Shown here piece after piece: positions 16,025 through 23,827 of a stretch of 25,134 nucleotides of DNA; the stretch's first letter is position 1, and each line of letters opens with the position of its first letter. The stretch is taken from contig URWA01000039.1 in NCBI GenBank assembly GCA_900551445.1, forward strand, positions 1-25,134. The letters run 5' to 3'. This DNA is from an uncultured Bacteroides sp. Lineage in GTDB: Bacteria > Bacteroidota > Bacteroidia > Bacteroidales > Bacteroidaceae. A program made the position numbers and the translations under genes. The notes beneath the pieces are model-generated. The model ran no database searches. It saw only the letters and a list, made by a program, of their open reading frames with translations, and was not told the DNA's origin.

Positions 16025-17296
16025 TCAGTTTTCTTTTTTTTTGAAATATTCATACCCGATGCGGCAGAACAGGCATTTTTTCGGGTCGCAGTAGTTCTTT
16101 TTGAGTTGGATAAGGGCCTGGCTGTCGCCGGCATGAGCAGCTGGAAGTCCACATTCTTTCCACAGACGGATAATGTAATTGTTTTCCGGTTTCAGTTGTT
16201 CCAGCAGGTTACTGGCCCGTTCGATGAGCCGTTCTTCACCTTTGTGTTTGCCATAGGCATAAAGGAAAGGCACCACGGTGTTGATAATCAGCAGGTCGAT
16301 GGAAGCATCGCTGAGAGTTTTCGGACGGGAGGGCGACGGTTCGCCGAACACGTAGTGAGTGAGCCAGTAGAGAGAGGTACCTCCCCGCAACAGGTCGCGC
16401 AGTTCTTTCACGGTAGGAGCCAGCAGGAGCTGGGAAAGCATACCCTGGGAATGATGATAGAGGTTGGCCAGTTGGGCAATGCGCACGTGTGGAAAATTGC
16501 CCGGACGCATGCGGAGCATCTTCCAGCGAAGGTGTTCGGAAGGATGCAGTTCGAATTTGTGAGCCAGGTAAGCATATTCCTTGGTAAGCTGGGCAGAATA
16601 GTCGTCGGAAGGGAGTTCCTGTAACAGACCGGCTTGTCCGAAGAAAATCGCTTCTATCTGGAAAAGGTTGTCACGGTGTTTGTTGACGGCCTGTAAGGGA
16701 ATGGTCTGAGCCCATTGTTCGAAGGCATCGCTGTTGGTGCCGAAACCGAAGTTGCGGGCCAGAGTGAGAAAGAAGGCCTGTTCCCAGTCGCCTTTGCTTT
16801 GGGTGAGTTGGGCTTGGATACGCTGTGTTTTCTGCTCGAAGCGTTCCGCCTGCAAGCTGGAGAGCCAGCTGTGGAGCAGGAGTTTGGGCAGTTGGGGGAT
16901 GAGGCGGTAGCAGGCCGGATAGTGACTGGTTTCAATCAGTTCGTGGTAGTTCTCCAGTAAGTAGGGCGGGTAGTGCAGTTCCATTTGCGGGATGGGTTCG
17001 CCATCCGTACGGAAGGTCTCGGCATCGATGTCGGAAGCCACGTGGAGAATCACGGAGTCGTAGGCACGGTCCAAGTGATGCTGGTGGCGTTTCCAGTCGG
17101 AGGCATGCACATGGATTTCCACATTGCCTACCCAGAGGATACCGTCAATCTTGATTTTCGCGTTGAAAAAGTCCGGACCGGCATCGGGGTTGGGGAGTCC
17201 GGGGTCGATGACTTCCACGGTCTGCCCTTGGGTGGTGCATAGCGGAGTAAGCGGGAAAAGCTTGTGCTTCCATACAAACTGGAGGAGATGTTCCAT
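16025..17296 (-). CDS. DUF2851 family protein
   Basis: The 423-aa protein matches DUF2851, a Bacteroidetes family, from its first residues: LLQFVWKHKLFP, then GLPNPDAGPDFFNAKIKIDG and WVGNVEIHVHASDWKRHQHH (about 30-75). The C-terminal end carries a Cys pair region (CDPKKCLFCRIGYEYFKKK). The function is unknown. The acidic and histidine residues in the N-terminal EIHVHASDW segment, and the family's beta-strand layout there, recall nuclease folds, but this is only an impression. It has no signal peptide, so it is presumably cytoplasmic. It is a single gene, divergent from dapB with 83 bp between starts and convergent with dus. Confidence 0.85.
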   Translation of the reverse strand: MEHLLQFVWKHKLFPLTPLCTTQGQTVEVIDPGLPNPDAGPDFFNAKIKIDGILWVGNVEIHVHASDWKRHQHHLDRAYDSVILHVASDIDAETFRTDGEPIPQMELHYPPYLLENYHELIETSHYPACYRLIPQLPKLLLHSWLSSLQAERFEQKTQRIQAQLTQSKGDWEQAFFLTLARNFGFGTNSDAFEQWAQTIPLQAVNKHRDNLFQIEAIFFGQAGLLQELPSDDYSAQLTKEYAYLAHKFELHPSEHLRWKMLRMRPGNFPHVRIAQLANLYHHSQGMLSQLLLAPTVKELRDLLRGGTSLYWLTHYVFGEPSPSRPKTLSDASIDLLIINTVVPFLYAYGKHKGEERLIERASNLLEQLKPENNYIIRLWKECGLPAAHAGDSQALIQLKKNYCDPKKCLFCRIGYEYFKKKEN

Positions 17297-17348
17297 GTTA
17301 ACGAGCTGTAAATGTCGGGTAAATGTAATGATTAATACTGAAAAACAC

Positions 17349-17356
17349 TATCTTTG
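17349..17356 (+). promoter_or_regulatory. Candidate -7 element for the dapB-lepB operon
   Basis: TATCTTTG matches TAnnTTTG exactly and lies 23 nt before the dapB ATG. The sequence 19-20 nt upstream (around GTAATG, 17325-17330) is a poor -33 box. No other promoter is seen before 21183, so this probably drives dapB through the WbqC-family gene. Confidence 0.5.
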
Positions 17357-17379
17357 CGAATAAAATTATCAGCAGAATT

Positions 17380-18135
17380 ATGAAAATTGCATTGATTGGA
17401 TATGGAAAGATGGGAAAGGAAATCGAAAAGATAGCTCTTTCCAGAGGACACGAAATTGTCAGTATTATTGATATAAATAACCGGGAAGATTTTGCATCGG
17501 AAGCATTCCGCTCGGCCGATGTGGCCATTGAGTTTACAGCTCCGGCCGTGGCTTACGGCAACTGTCTGGAGGCTTTTAAGAATGGAGTGAAGGTGGTGTC
17601 AGGCAGTACCGGATGGATGGCTGAACACGGGGAGGAAATGCGTCGCCTGTGTCAGGAAGAAGGAAAGACTTTGTTCTGGTCGTCCAACTTCAGCCTGGGA
17701 GTGGCCATTTTCTCGGCAGTCAACAAGTATCTGGCTAAAATCATGAACCAGTTCCCGAATTATGACGTGTCGATGGTGGAAACGCATCATGTACACAAGT
17801 TAGATGCACCGAGCGGTACAGCCATCACGCTGGCGGAAGGGATTCTGGAGAACCTGGACCGCAAGCACAAATGGGTGATGGGTACGCTGACGGCTCCCGA
17901 TGGAACCGTGACGGGAACGACCGATTGTGCGCCGGATGAATTGCCGGTAAGTGCCATCCGCGAAGGGGAAGTACCGGGTATCCACACCATCAAGTACGAG
18001 TCGGAAGCCGATTCCATCGTGATTACGCACGACGCGAAAAACCGTAACGGGTTTGCTTTGGGAGCGGTGCTGGCTGCCGAATATACAGCCGGACACACCG
18101 GTTTTCTGGGTATGAATGATTTATTTCAGTTTTGA
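17380..18135 (+). CDS. dapB: 4-hydroxy-tetrahydrodipicolinate reductase
   Basis: The 251-aa protein begins with the dinucleotide-binding loop ALIGYGKMGKEI and contains ETHHVHKLDAPSGTA, where His136 and Lys140 correspond to the catalytic His159 and Lys163 of E. coli DapB. It ends with RNGFALGAVLAAEY and a short C-terminal helix, as is usual for the family. DapB reduces hydroxy-tetrahydrodipicolinate with NAD(P)H in the diaminopimelate/lysine pathway and so feeds peptidoglycan synthesis. It is first in a tight operon with two signal-peptidase-like genes. It is somewhat shorter than the E. coli enzyme (273 aa), with all core motifs present. Confidence 0.96.
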   Translation: MKIALIGYGKMGKEIEKIALSRGHEIVSIIDINNREDFASEAFRSADVAIEFTAPAVAYGNCLEAFKNGVKVVSGSTGWMAEHGEEMRRLCQEEGKTLFWSSNFSLGVAIFSAVNKYLAKIMNQFPNYDVSMVETHHVHKLDAPSGTAITLAEGILENLDRKHKWVMGTLTAPDGTVTGTTDCAPDELPVSAIREGEVPGIHTIKYESEADSIVITHDAKNRNGFALGAVLAAEYTAGHTGFLGMNDLFQF

Positions 18136-18137
18136 GT

Positions 18138-19562
18138 ATGATACAAGCCTCACGTAAACAATGGATAAAGTTCGGCATAGTGCTGGTGCTTTACCTGATT
18201 TTCCTGATTTGGTTGAAAAGCTGCCTGGGACTGATTGTGGTTCCGTTTATCTTTGATGCCTATATTTCCAAGAAGATTCCTTGGACATGGTGGAAGAAGT
18301 CGACCAACAAGACCGTGCTGACGGTGATGGGGTGGGTGGATGCCATCGTGTTCGCGTTGGTGGCTGTCTATTTCGTCAACCTGTATTTCTTCCAGAATTA
18401 CGTGATTCCTTCGTCTTCACTGGAGAAATCGTTGCTGGTGGGCGACTACTTGTTTGTGAGCAAGATGAGCTACGGGGCCCGTATCCCGCAGACACCGCTT
18501 CACATGCCGCTGACACAACATACGTTGCCGGTGTTCAACTGCAAATCGTACCTGGAATGGCCGAAATGGGACTACAAGCGGGTGTCCGGTCTGGGGAAAG
18601 TGGAACTGAACGATATCGTGGTGTTCAATTTCCCGGCTGGTGATACGGTGGCAACCGGCAATCCGGCAGAGGATATCTACCGTATGAGCTATGCCATTGG
18701 CAAGCAGCTTTCGCAGCCCATCGACTTGGCCAGCCTGAATGTGGAACAGCAGCGTGAAGTGTATGATTATTATTATTCGGTGGGCCGCAAATATATTGAT
18801 GAGAATCCGCAACTGTATGGCAAGGTGATTACGCGTCCGGTAGACCGGAGAGAGAACTACGTGAAACGTTGCGTGGGACTTCCGGGACAGACGTTGCAGA
18901 TCAAGAACCGGATTATCTATTTGGACGGCAAGCCGAACAAGGAGCCGGACAATGTACAGTACCGTTATTTCGTACATACCAAAGGCATGCTGCCGGAGGA
19001 TTTGTGTCATGAGCTGGGTATCAGCAAGGAAGACCTGATGGGGTATTACACGGAGGAATCGGTGTACAACATGCCGCTGACCGAGAAGGCCAAAGCAGCT
19101 CTGCTGGCCCGGAAAGATTTGGTGACCTCCATTGAGAATGTACCGGACGACGATGCGGGTGGACTGTATCCCGACAACAAGCTGACGGGATGGACGGTGG
19201 ACAACTACGGACCGATATGGATTCCGAAAAAAGGGGCTACCGTGGATTTGACCTTGGACAACCTGCCGATTTATGAACGTCCTATCCGGAACTACGAAGG
19301 CAACAGTTTGGAAGTGAAGGACGGAAAGATTTACATCAACGGACAGGAGACTACGAAATATACCTTTAAGATGGATTATTACTGGATGATGGGAGACAAC
19401 CGTCACAATTCGGCCGACTCCCGTTTCTGGGGTTTTGTGCCGGAAGACCATATCGTGGGCAAGCCGATTTTCATCTGGCTGTCGCTGGATCAGGACCGCG
19501 GATGGTTCGACGGAAAGGTTCGCTGGAACCGTCTGTTCAAGTTTGTAGATTCCATCAAATGA
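18138..19562 (+). CDS. lepB: Signal peptidase I, Bacteroidetes long form
   Basis: Start at ATG 18138, two bases after the dapB stop; an in-frame TTG at 18132 overlaps dapB and is less likely. The 474-aa protein has N-terminal membrane segments at about 12-40 and 60-86. Box B IPSSSLEKSLLVGD contains the catalytic Ser94, box D ENYVKRCVGLPG has the general base Lys243, and box E MGDNRHNSADSRFWG (418-432) is intact. It cleaves Sec signal peptides on the outer face of the inner membrane. The length is well above E. coli LepB (324 aa) because of inserted material between boxes D and E (about 260-400), seen in other Bacteroidetes LepB. The following gene is a diverged paralog only 4 nt away. Confidence 0.95.
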   Translation: MIQASRKQWIKFGIVLVLYLIFLIWLKSCLGLIVVPFIFDAYISKKIPWTWWKKSTNKTVLTVMGWVDAIVFALVAVYFVNLYFFQNYVIPSSSLEKSLLVGDYLFVSKMSYGARIPQTPLHMPLTQHTLPVFNCKSYLEWPKWDYKRVSGLGKVELNDIVVFNFPAGDTVATGNPAEDIYRMSYAIGKQLSQPIDLASLNVEQQREVYDYYYSVGRKYIDENPQLYGKVITRPVDRRENYVKRCVGLPGQTLQIKNRIIYLDGKPNKEPDNVQYRYFVHTKGMLPEDLCHELGISKEDLMGYYTEESVYNMPLTEKAKAALLARKDLVTSIENVPDDDAGGLYPDNKLTGWTVDNYGPIWIPKKGATVDLTLDNLPIYERPIRNYEGNSLEVKDGKIYINGQETTKYTFKMDYYWMMGDNRHNSADSRFWGFVPEDHIVGKPIFIWLSLDQDRGWFDGKVRWNRLFKFVDSIK

Positions 19563-19566
19563 GTGT

Positions 19567-20484
19567 ATGAACCAAGGAAAGTCCGGATGGTGGTGGTTGA
19601 AGGCAGCCGGCGTGGCGGTACTGACCGTCTTGCTGGTGCGGACGCTGCTTGTGACGACTTGTGTGATTCCTTCCTCCGGCATGGAGAATTCGCTTTACCA
19701 GGGGGAACGGATTCTGGTCAACAAGTGGAGTTACGGGTTGCGTCTGCCGTTCTGTTCGCTTTTCGGCTATCATCGGCTGGCGGCTTCCCGTGCAAGGAAA
19801 GGGGATATTGTCTTGTTCAACAATCCGCACCCTGAAAATCCGGAGACGGGAATCGAGTGGCGGGAACTGTTTATCAGCCGTTGTATCGGTACGCCGGGCG
19901 ACACGCTGATGCTGGACGCTGATTTGAATAATGTGGGCGGAAAGGTGCTGAGCCCGGATGCCAAGTCGCTTTATGCCTATCCGGTATCGACGGAGGACCT
20001 GATGCTGACGGTACTGTCGGTACTGGGTATCAAGGGTAATACGCTGGTGGGATATACTTCCGACGGGGGCTATATCCGGAGTTTCAGCCAGTATGAATAT
20101 TATTTGCTTTCGCAGAAGTTGGAAGGGCGGATTCCGCTGATTCCGCTGGACGAGAAAAACCGCACGGAAGCGCATCCGTATGTGATTCCGGCAAAGGGCG
20201 TGCCGGTGAAGGTGTATCCGTGGAATGTAACGTTGTTGTACAACACGATTGTGGTGCATGAGCATCAGCCGGCGGAGGTACGTCACGACACGTTGTATGT
20301 GAAAGGAAAGCCGGTGGAGGCGTACACGTTTAGTAAGGATTACTACTGGATGGCTTCGAACGACCCCGTGAATATCTGTGACTCCCGTCTGTTCGGGCTG
20401 GTGCCGGAAGACCATCTGGTGGGAAAGGCCTGGCTCATCTGGTATTCTTCCCGGAAGGGACGTTTCGGACAGCGGGTGCAATGA
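19567..20484 (+). CDS. LepB-like protein lacking the catalytic Ser-Lys dyad (pseudoprotease)
   Basis: The 305-aa protein has a single N-terminal membrane segment (about 10-32) and aligns with the upstream LepB over all boxes. Key residues differ. Box B reads IPSSGMENS, with Gly38 where LepB has catalytic Ser94. Box D reads FISRCIGTPGD, with Ser104 where LepB has Lys243. Box E reads MASNDPVNICDSRLFG, with GDNR replaced by SNDP and Ile270 replacing the Ser that supports the Lys in E. coli (Ser278). Surrounding fold residues (NKWSYG, GTPGD, DSRLFG, VPEDHLVGKA) are kept, which argues against decay. It probably works as a non-catalytic partner or regulator of LepB or binds exported peptides; this is inference. 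Ser37 next to Gly38 leaves a shifted nucleophile possible. It overlaps the WbqC-family gene by 4 bp. Confidence 0.88.
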   Translation: MNQGKSGWWWLKAAGVAVLTVLLVRTLLVTTCVIPSSGMENSLYQGERILVNKWSYGLRLPFCSLFGYHRLAASRARKGDIVLFNNPHPENPETGIEWRELFISRCIGTPGDTLMLDADLNNVGGKVLSPDAKSLYAYPVSTEDLMLTVLSVLGIKGNTLVGYTSDGGYIRSFSQYEYYLLSQKLEGRIPLIPLDEKNRTEAHPYVIPAKGVPVKVYPWNVTLLYNTIVVHEHQPAEVRHDTLYVKGKPVEAYTFSKDYYWMASNDPVNICDSRLFGLVPEDHLVGKAWLIWYSSRKGRFGQRVQ

Positions 20485-21149
20485 CTAAAAGAAAGAAAAT
20501 GAAAGATGAAGTGATTTTAGGGTCGGCCTATCTGGCTCCCGTGGAATATTATACCAAACTTTTTGCTTATCCTTCGGTGTATGTGGAGCGGTATGACCAC
20601 TACATGAAGCAGACTTACCGGAACCGTTGTGTGATTGCGTCGGCCGACGGCCCGCTGGCATTGACCATCCCGACAGAAAAGGGGGATGACCTGAAATGCC
20701 TGATGAAGGATATACGCATTTCCGACCATGGCAACTGGCGGCACGTGCATTGGAATGCTTTTGTGGCGGCTTACAAGCATAGTCCGTTTTTCGATTATTA
20801 TGCGGATGAGTTCCATCGGTTCTTTGAACAGAAGTATGCGTTTCTGTTCGATTTCAACCTGGAATTGTGCGAGTGGGTGTGCCAACAGATTGATATGCAG
20901 CCTCGGCTGATACCGACCGATGACTATGTGCCGGAACCGGAGACTGCAGATGATTTCCGGGAACGGATTCATCCCAAACGGGATTTCCGGGAGCTGGACA
21001 AAGAGTTTGTGCCGAAGCCTTATTATCAGGTGTTTGACCAGAAACTGGGTTTCTTGCCTAATCTGAGTGTGATAGACCTGCTTTTTAATATGGGGCCGGA
21101 AAGTTTGCTGGTGTTGCGTGACTCCATCGGTGTGTGCAATGAATTTTAA
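20481..21149 (+). CDS. WbqC-family protein
   Basis: The 222-aa protein has LGSAYLAPVEYYTKL (strand-helix with conserved Pro-Tyr), YMKQTYRNRCVIASADGPLALTIP and HWNAFVAAYKHSPFFDYY, the recognisable order of WbqC-like proteins. Some of these are linked to O-antigen sugar modification; the general biochemical role is not settled. It has no signal peptide, so it is likely cytoplasmic. The ATG at 20481 overlaps the previous stop (ATGA); a second ATG at 20499 (MKDEVILG) follows an AAAGAAAG run and may be the true start. It is last gene of the dapB-lepB operon, linking it by context to envelope biogenesis. Confidence 0.85.
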   Translation: MTKRKKMKDEVILGSAYLAPVEYYTKLFAYPSVYVERYDHYMKQTYRNRCVIASADGPLALTIPTEKGDDLKCLMKDIRISDHGNWRHVHWNAFVAAYKHSPFFDYYADEFHRFFEQKYAFLFDFNLELCEWVCQQIDMQPRLIPTDDYVPEPETADDFRERIHPKRDFRELDKEFVPKPYYQVFDQKLGFLPNLSVIDLLFNMGPESLLVLRDSIGVCNEF

Positions 21150-21182
21150 GCATACAGATGCGTCCAAACCAGATTTATATTG

Positions 21183-21190
21183 TACATTTG
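21183..21190 (+). promoter_or_regulatory. Candidate -7 element for the rhomboid operon
   Basis: TACATTTG matches TAnnTTTG and lies 24 nt before the ATG at 21215, in the 65-bp gap after the WbqC-family gene. It is identical to the -7 box of the fimbrial promoter. The -33 region (near 21157-21162) is a weak match. Confidence 0.5.
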
Positions 21191-21214
21191 CAACTGAATC
21201 AATGATTTAACGAC

Positions 21215-21889
21215 ATGAATAATCTTCCAACAGTAACGAAAAACCTGCTTATTATCAATGTGCTCTGTTTTCTGGGTATGTTTGTGGCTCGGAAATACGG
21301 AGTAGATATAGAAAATTTGCTTGGCCTTCACTTTTTCCTGGCCTCGGACTTTAATCTGGGGCAGCTCATCACGTATATGTTCATGCATGCCAATTTCTCG
21401 CATATCTTTTTCAATATGTTCGCGGTATGGATGTTCGGACGGGTACTGGAACAGGTGTGGGGACCTAAGCGTTTCCTGACGTACTATCTGGTTTGCGGTA
21501 TCGGGGCCGGGTTGATTCAGGAACTGGTACAGTACCTGGAATATGCCATGGTGTGGTCGAACTATACTTCGGTCGATACGGGACTGGGTGTCATTCCGAT
21601 GGAAGCCTTCCTGAACCAGTTGACCACAGTGGGTGCTTCGGGAGCCGTGTATGGTATTCTGCTGGCTTTCGGTATGTTGTTCCCCAACAGCCAGATGTTC
21701 GTATTCCCTATTCCGATGCCTATCAAGGCAAAATACTTTGTGATTGGTTATGCGGTATTGGAGTTGGTGCTCGGTTTGGGAGGCGGTGACAATGTGGCGC
21801 ACTTCGCACATTTGGGCGGTATGCTGTTCGGCTTGATACTGATTATTTATTGGAAAAAGAAAAATGGCAGCGGACGGATTTATTACTGA
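21215..21889 (+). CDS. Rhomboid family intramembrane serine protease (first of pair)
   Basis: The 224-aa protein has six predicted membrane segments and the rhomboid marks FMHANFSHIFFNM (about 57-69), GASGAVYG with catalytic Ser142, and NVAHFAHLGG with catalytic His196. An extended loop before the Ser (about 105-138, including VWSNYTSVDTG) is common in Bacteroidetes rhomboids. Such proteases cut transmembrane segments of other membrane proteins; the target here is unknown. It is the first gene of a three-gene overlapping unit and its end overlaps the next rhomboid by 26 bp. Confidence 0.93.
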   Translation: MNNLPTVTKNLLIINVLCFLGMFVARKYGVDIENLLGLHFFLASDFNLGQLITYMFMHANFSHIFFNMFAVWMFGRVLEQVWGPKRFLTYYLVCGIGAGLIQELVQYLEYAMVWSNYTSVDTGLGVIPMEAFLNQLTTVGASGAVYGILLAFGMLFPNSQMFVFPIPMPIKAKYFVIGYAVLELVLGLGGGDNVAHFAHLGGMLFGLILIIYWKKKNGSGRIYY

Positions 21890-22757
21890 TTTGAAACGGA
21901 AATTCCAGCAGGGCGACATTGCGGTGCGGTTGGTGTATGTCAACGTAGCAGTGTTTCTGGTCGTGACGGTGGTACAGATTTTTCTGACCCTGTTTAATGT
22001 GCCTTCATCGCCTTGGATGTATTTTCTGGAATTGCCAGCCTGGACGGAAGCATTTATCCGTCAGCCTTGGTCGTTGCTGACGTATATGTTCATGCATGCC
22101 GGTGTGTTGCATATCTTGTTCAACATGCTGTGGCTCTTTTGGTTCGGGCGTCTGTTTCTGATGTTCTTTTCGGCCAGGCACCTGCGTGGACTGTATTTTC
22201 TGGGAGGCATCTGCGGCGGACTGTTGTACATGCTGGCGTATAATGTGTTCCCTTATTTTCAGGAAGCGGTGTATTCGTCTTATCTGCTGGGAGCATCGGC
22301 TTCGGTGCTGGCCATTGTGGTGGCGGTGGGTGTACGTGAACCGAACTATCCGGTGCAGTTCCTGTTCATTGGTACGGTTCGCCTGAAATATGTGGCTTTG
22401 TTCATGGTAGTGCTCGATTTACTGTTTATGACTTCGGGCAATGCGGGCGGTCATATTGCCCATCTGGGAGGAGCATTGGCCGGATGGGCATTTGCGGCAG
22501 GTTTGCAGCGCGGGCGTGATGTCACGAAAGGAATCAACGCGGTGTGCGATTGGTGCATGCGGCTGGGACATCCGGTGAAACGGAAACCTAAGATGAAGGT
22601 ACACTACGGAGGACGGCAGGCAGACTACGATTATAATGCCCGCAAGAAGGAACGGGAGGCTGAAATCGACCGGATTCTGGATAAACTGCGGAAGTCGGGA
22701 TACAACAGCCTGACGGAAGAAGAAAAAAAGAGATTATTTGACGCAAGTAAGAAATGA
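21864..22757 (+). CDS. Rhomboid family protease with cytoplasmic C-terminal tail (second of pair)
   Basis: The 297-aa protein has a rhomboid core with FMHAGVLHILFNM (76-88), LGASASVLA with Ser145 and GGHIAHLGG with His197. The usual GxSG is GASA here; catalytic Ser and His are both present, so activity is plausible. A soluble tail of about 85 residues follows, ending in the charged helices ILDKLRKSGYNSLTEEEKKR, a pattern frequent at the end of Bacteroidetes rhomboids. The tail could bind a partner. The start overlaps the first rhomboid by 26 bp in another frame, and the stop overlaps the next gene by 4 bp, so all three are probably translationally coupled. Confidence 0.92.
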   Translation: MAADGFITDLKRKFQQGDIAVRLVYVNVAVFLVVTVVQIFLTLFNVPSSPWMYFLELPAWTEAFIRQPWSLLTYMFMHAGVLHILFNMLWLFWFGRLFLMFFSARHLRGLYFLGGICGGLLYMLAYNVFPYFQEAVYSSYLLGASASVLAIVVAVGVREPNYPVQFLFIGTVRLKYVALFMVVLDLLFMTSGNAGGHIAHLGGALAGWAFAAGLQRGRDVTKGINAVCDWCMRLGHPVKRKPKMKVHYGGRQADYDYNARKKEREAEIDRILDKLRKSGYNSLTEEEKKRLFDASKK

Positions 22758-23812
22758 ATATTCTGGGACATACAGTAAAAGGTGGGCTCCTGCTTGGGAA
22801 TATCGGAGCGGGAGCGGGATTCTTGTTGTGTGCGTATAGCCCTTCTTTGTCGCCCGTAGCTCATCCGATACTTTCGTGTGCAGGATTGTTTTTCCCCTTT
22901 TTATTGCTGGCCGTACTGGTGTTTGTACCGGTCTGGCTGTTTTACTACAGACGGCTCGTGTGGGTACCGTTGGCTTTTCTGCTGTTGGGTGGAGGGGCTA
23001 TTTTGACGTACAGCCCTTTTTGCAGTGCTCGGGAAACGGCCGACGGTGAGGTGTTGAAATTTTTGACCTACAACGTCATGGGGATGCAGGGCGATGAGGA
23101 AGATGAGTCTCACCCGATACAGACTTATATCCAGCAGAGTGATGCGGATGTGGTTTGCCTGCAGGAATTCCGTTGGGATGAGAAGCAGATGAAGAAAGCT
23201 TTTCCGATGTATCCTTATGTGCGGAGTCTGGATGTGGGAAATGGAAACCGGATGGGGTGTCTGTCACGTTTCCCGATTCTTTCTGCCGAGCGGATTCCTT
23301 ATGAGAGTATGTATAATGGAAGCTTTCTCCTTCGCCTGAAGATGGAAGGAGATACTTTGGCAGTGGTGTGTAACCATTTGGAGTCGAACAAGCTGGATGC
23401 ACACGATAAAGAGATGTATGAAGGCTTATTGAAATCGCCGGATGAGCAGAAGGTGAAGTCGGGTGGAAAGTACCTGATCCGGAAACTGGCGGATGCGGCG
23501 GTGATTCGTGCGCCTCAGGCTGACTCTGTGGCACAAGCCATTTCCCGACAGACTGCCAAATATTTGCTGGTATGTGGTGATTTCAATGATTCGCCGATTT
23601 CGTATGCTCATCGTACCATCGGAAAGGGATTGACTGATGCTTATCGTGCAGCGGGATGGGGACCCGGATTCTCTTACAACCGGAATTTCTTGTATTTCCG
23701 CATTGACCACATGTTTGTGAACAAAGGATTCCGGCCGTTGAAATGTCGGGTGGACAATTCCATTTCGGCCTCCGACCATTATCCGCTGTGGTGTCTGGTA
23801 GAGAAATTATAA
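22754..23812 (+). CDS. Membrane-anchored endonuclease/exonuclease/phosphatase family protein
   Basis: The 352-aa protein has three hydrophobic segments in the first 87 residues and then an EEP domain: LTYNVMGM (Asn107), VVCLQEFRW (Glu138, metal ligand), VCNHLES, VCGDFNDSP (Asp276, Asn278) and ASDHYPL (Asp341, His342). All catalytic positions of the DNase I/sphingomyelinase-like fold are present. The domain probably faces the periplasm, so a phospholipid, lipopolysaccharide or nucleic-acid phosphodiester are all possible substrates; sequence alone does not decide. It overlaps the second rhomboid by 4 bp (ATGA), suggesting a shared membrane-related task. Confidence 0.92.
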   Translation: MNILGHTVKGGLLLGNIGAGAGFLLCAYSPSLSPVAHPILSCAGLFFPFLLLAVLVFVPVWLFYYRRLVWVPLAFLLLGGGAILTYSPFCSARETADGEVLKFLTYNVMGMQGDEEDESHPIQTYIQQSDADVVCLQEFRWDEKQMKKAFPMYPYVRSLDVGNGNRMGCLSRFPILSAERIPYESMYNGSFLLRLKMEGDTLAVVCNHLESNKLDAHDKEMYEGLLKSPDEQKVKSGGKYLIRKLADAAVIRAPQADSVAQAISRQTAKYLLVCGDFNDSPISYAHRTIGKGLTDAYRAAGWGPGFSYNRNFLYFRIDHMFVNKGFRPLKCRVDNSISASDHYPLWCLVEKL

Positions 23813-23827
23813 CCTGATAATAACAAT

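Noticed and set aside
18417..19682. 421-codon open frame on the minus strand
   Set aside because: Antisense to lepB, which has all signal peptidase boxes. The shadow translation has skewed His/Arg/Val content and no domain.
19555..20481. 308-codon open frame on the minus strand
   Set aside because: Mirrors the LepB-like paralog in the opposite strand and has no signal, motif or plausible start context.
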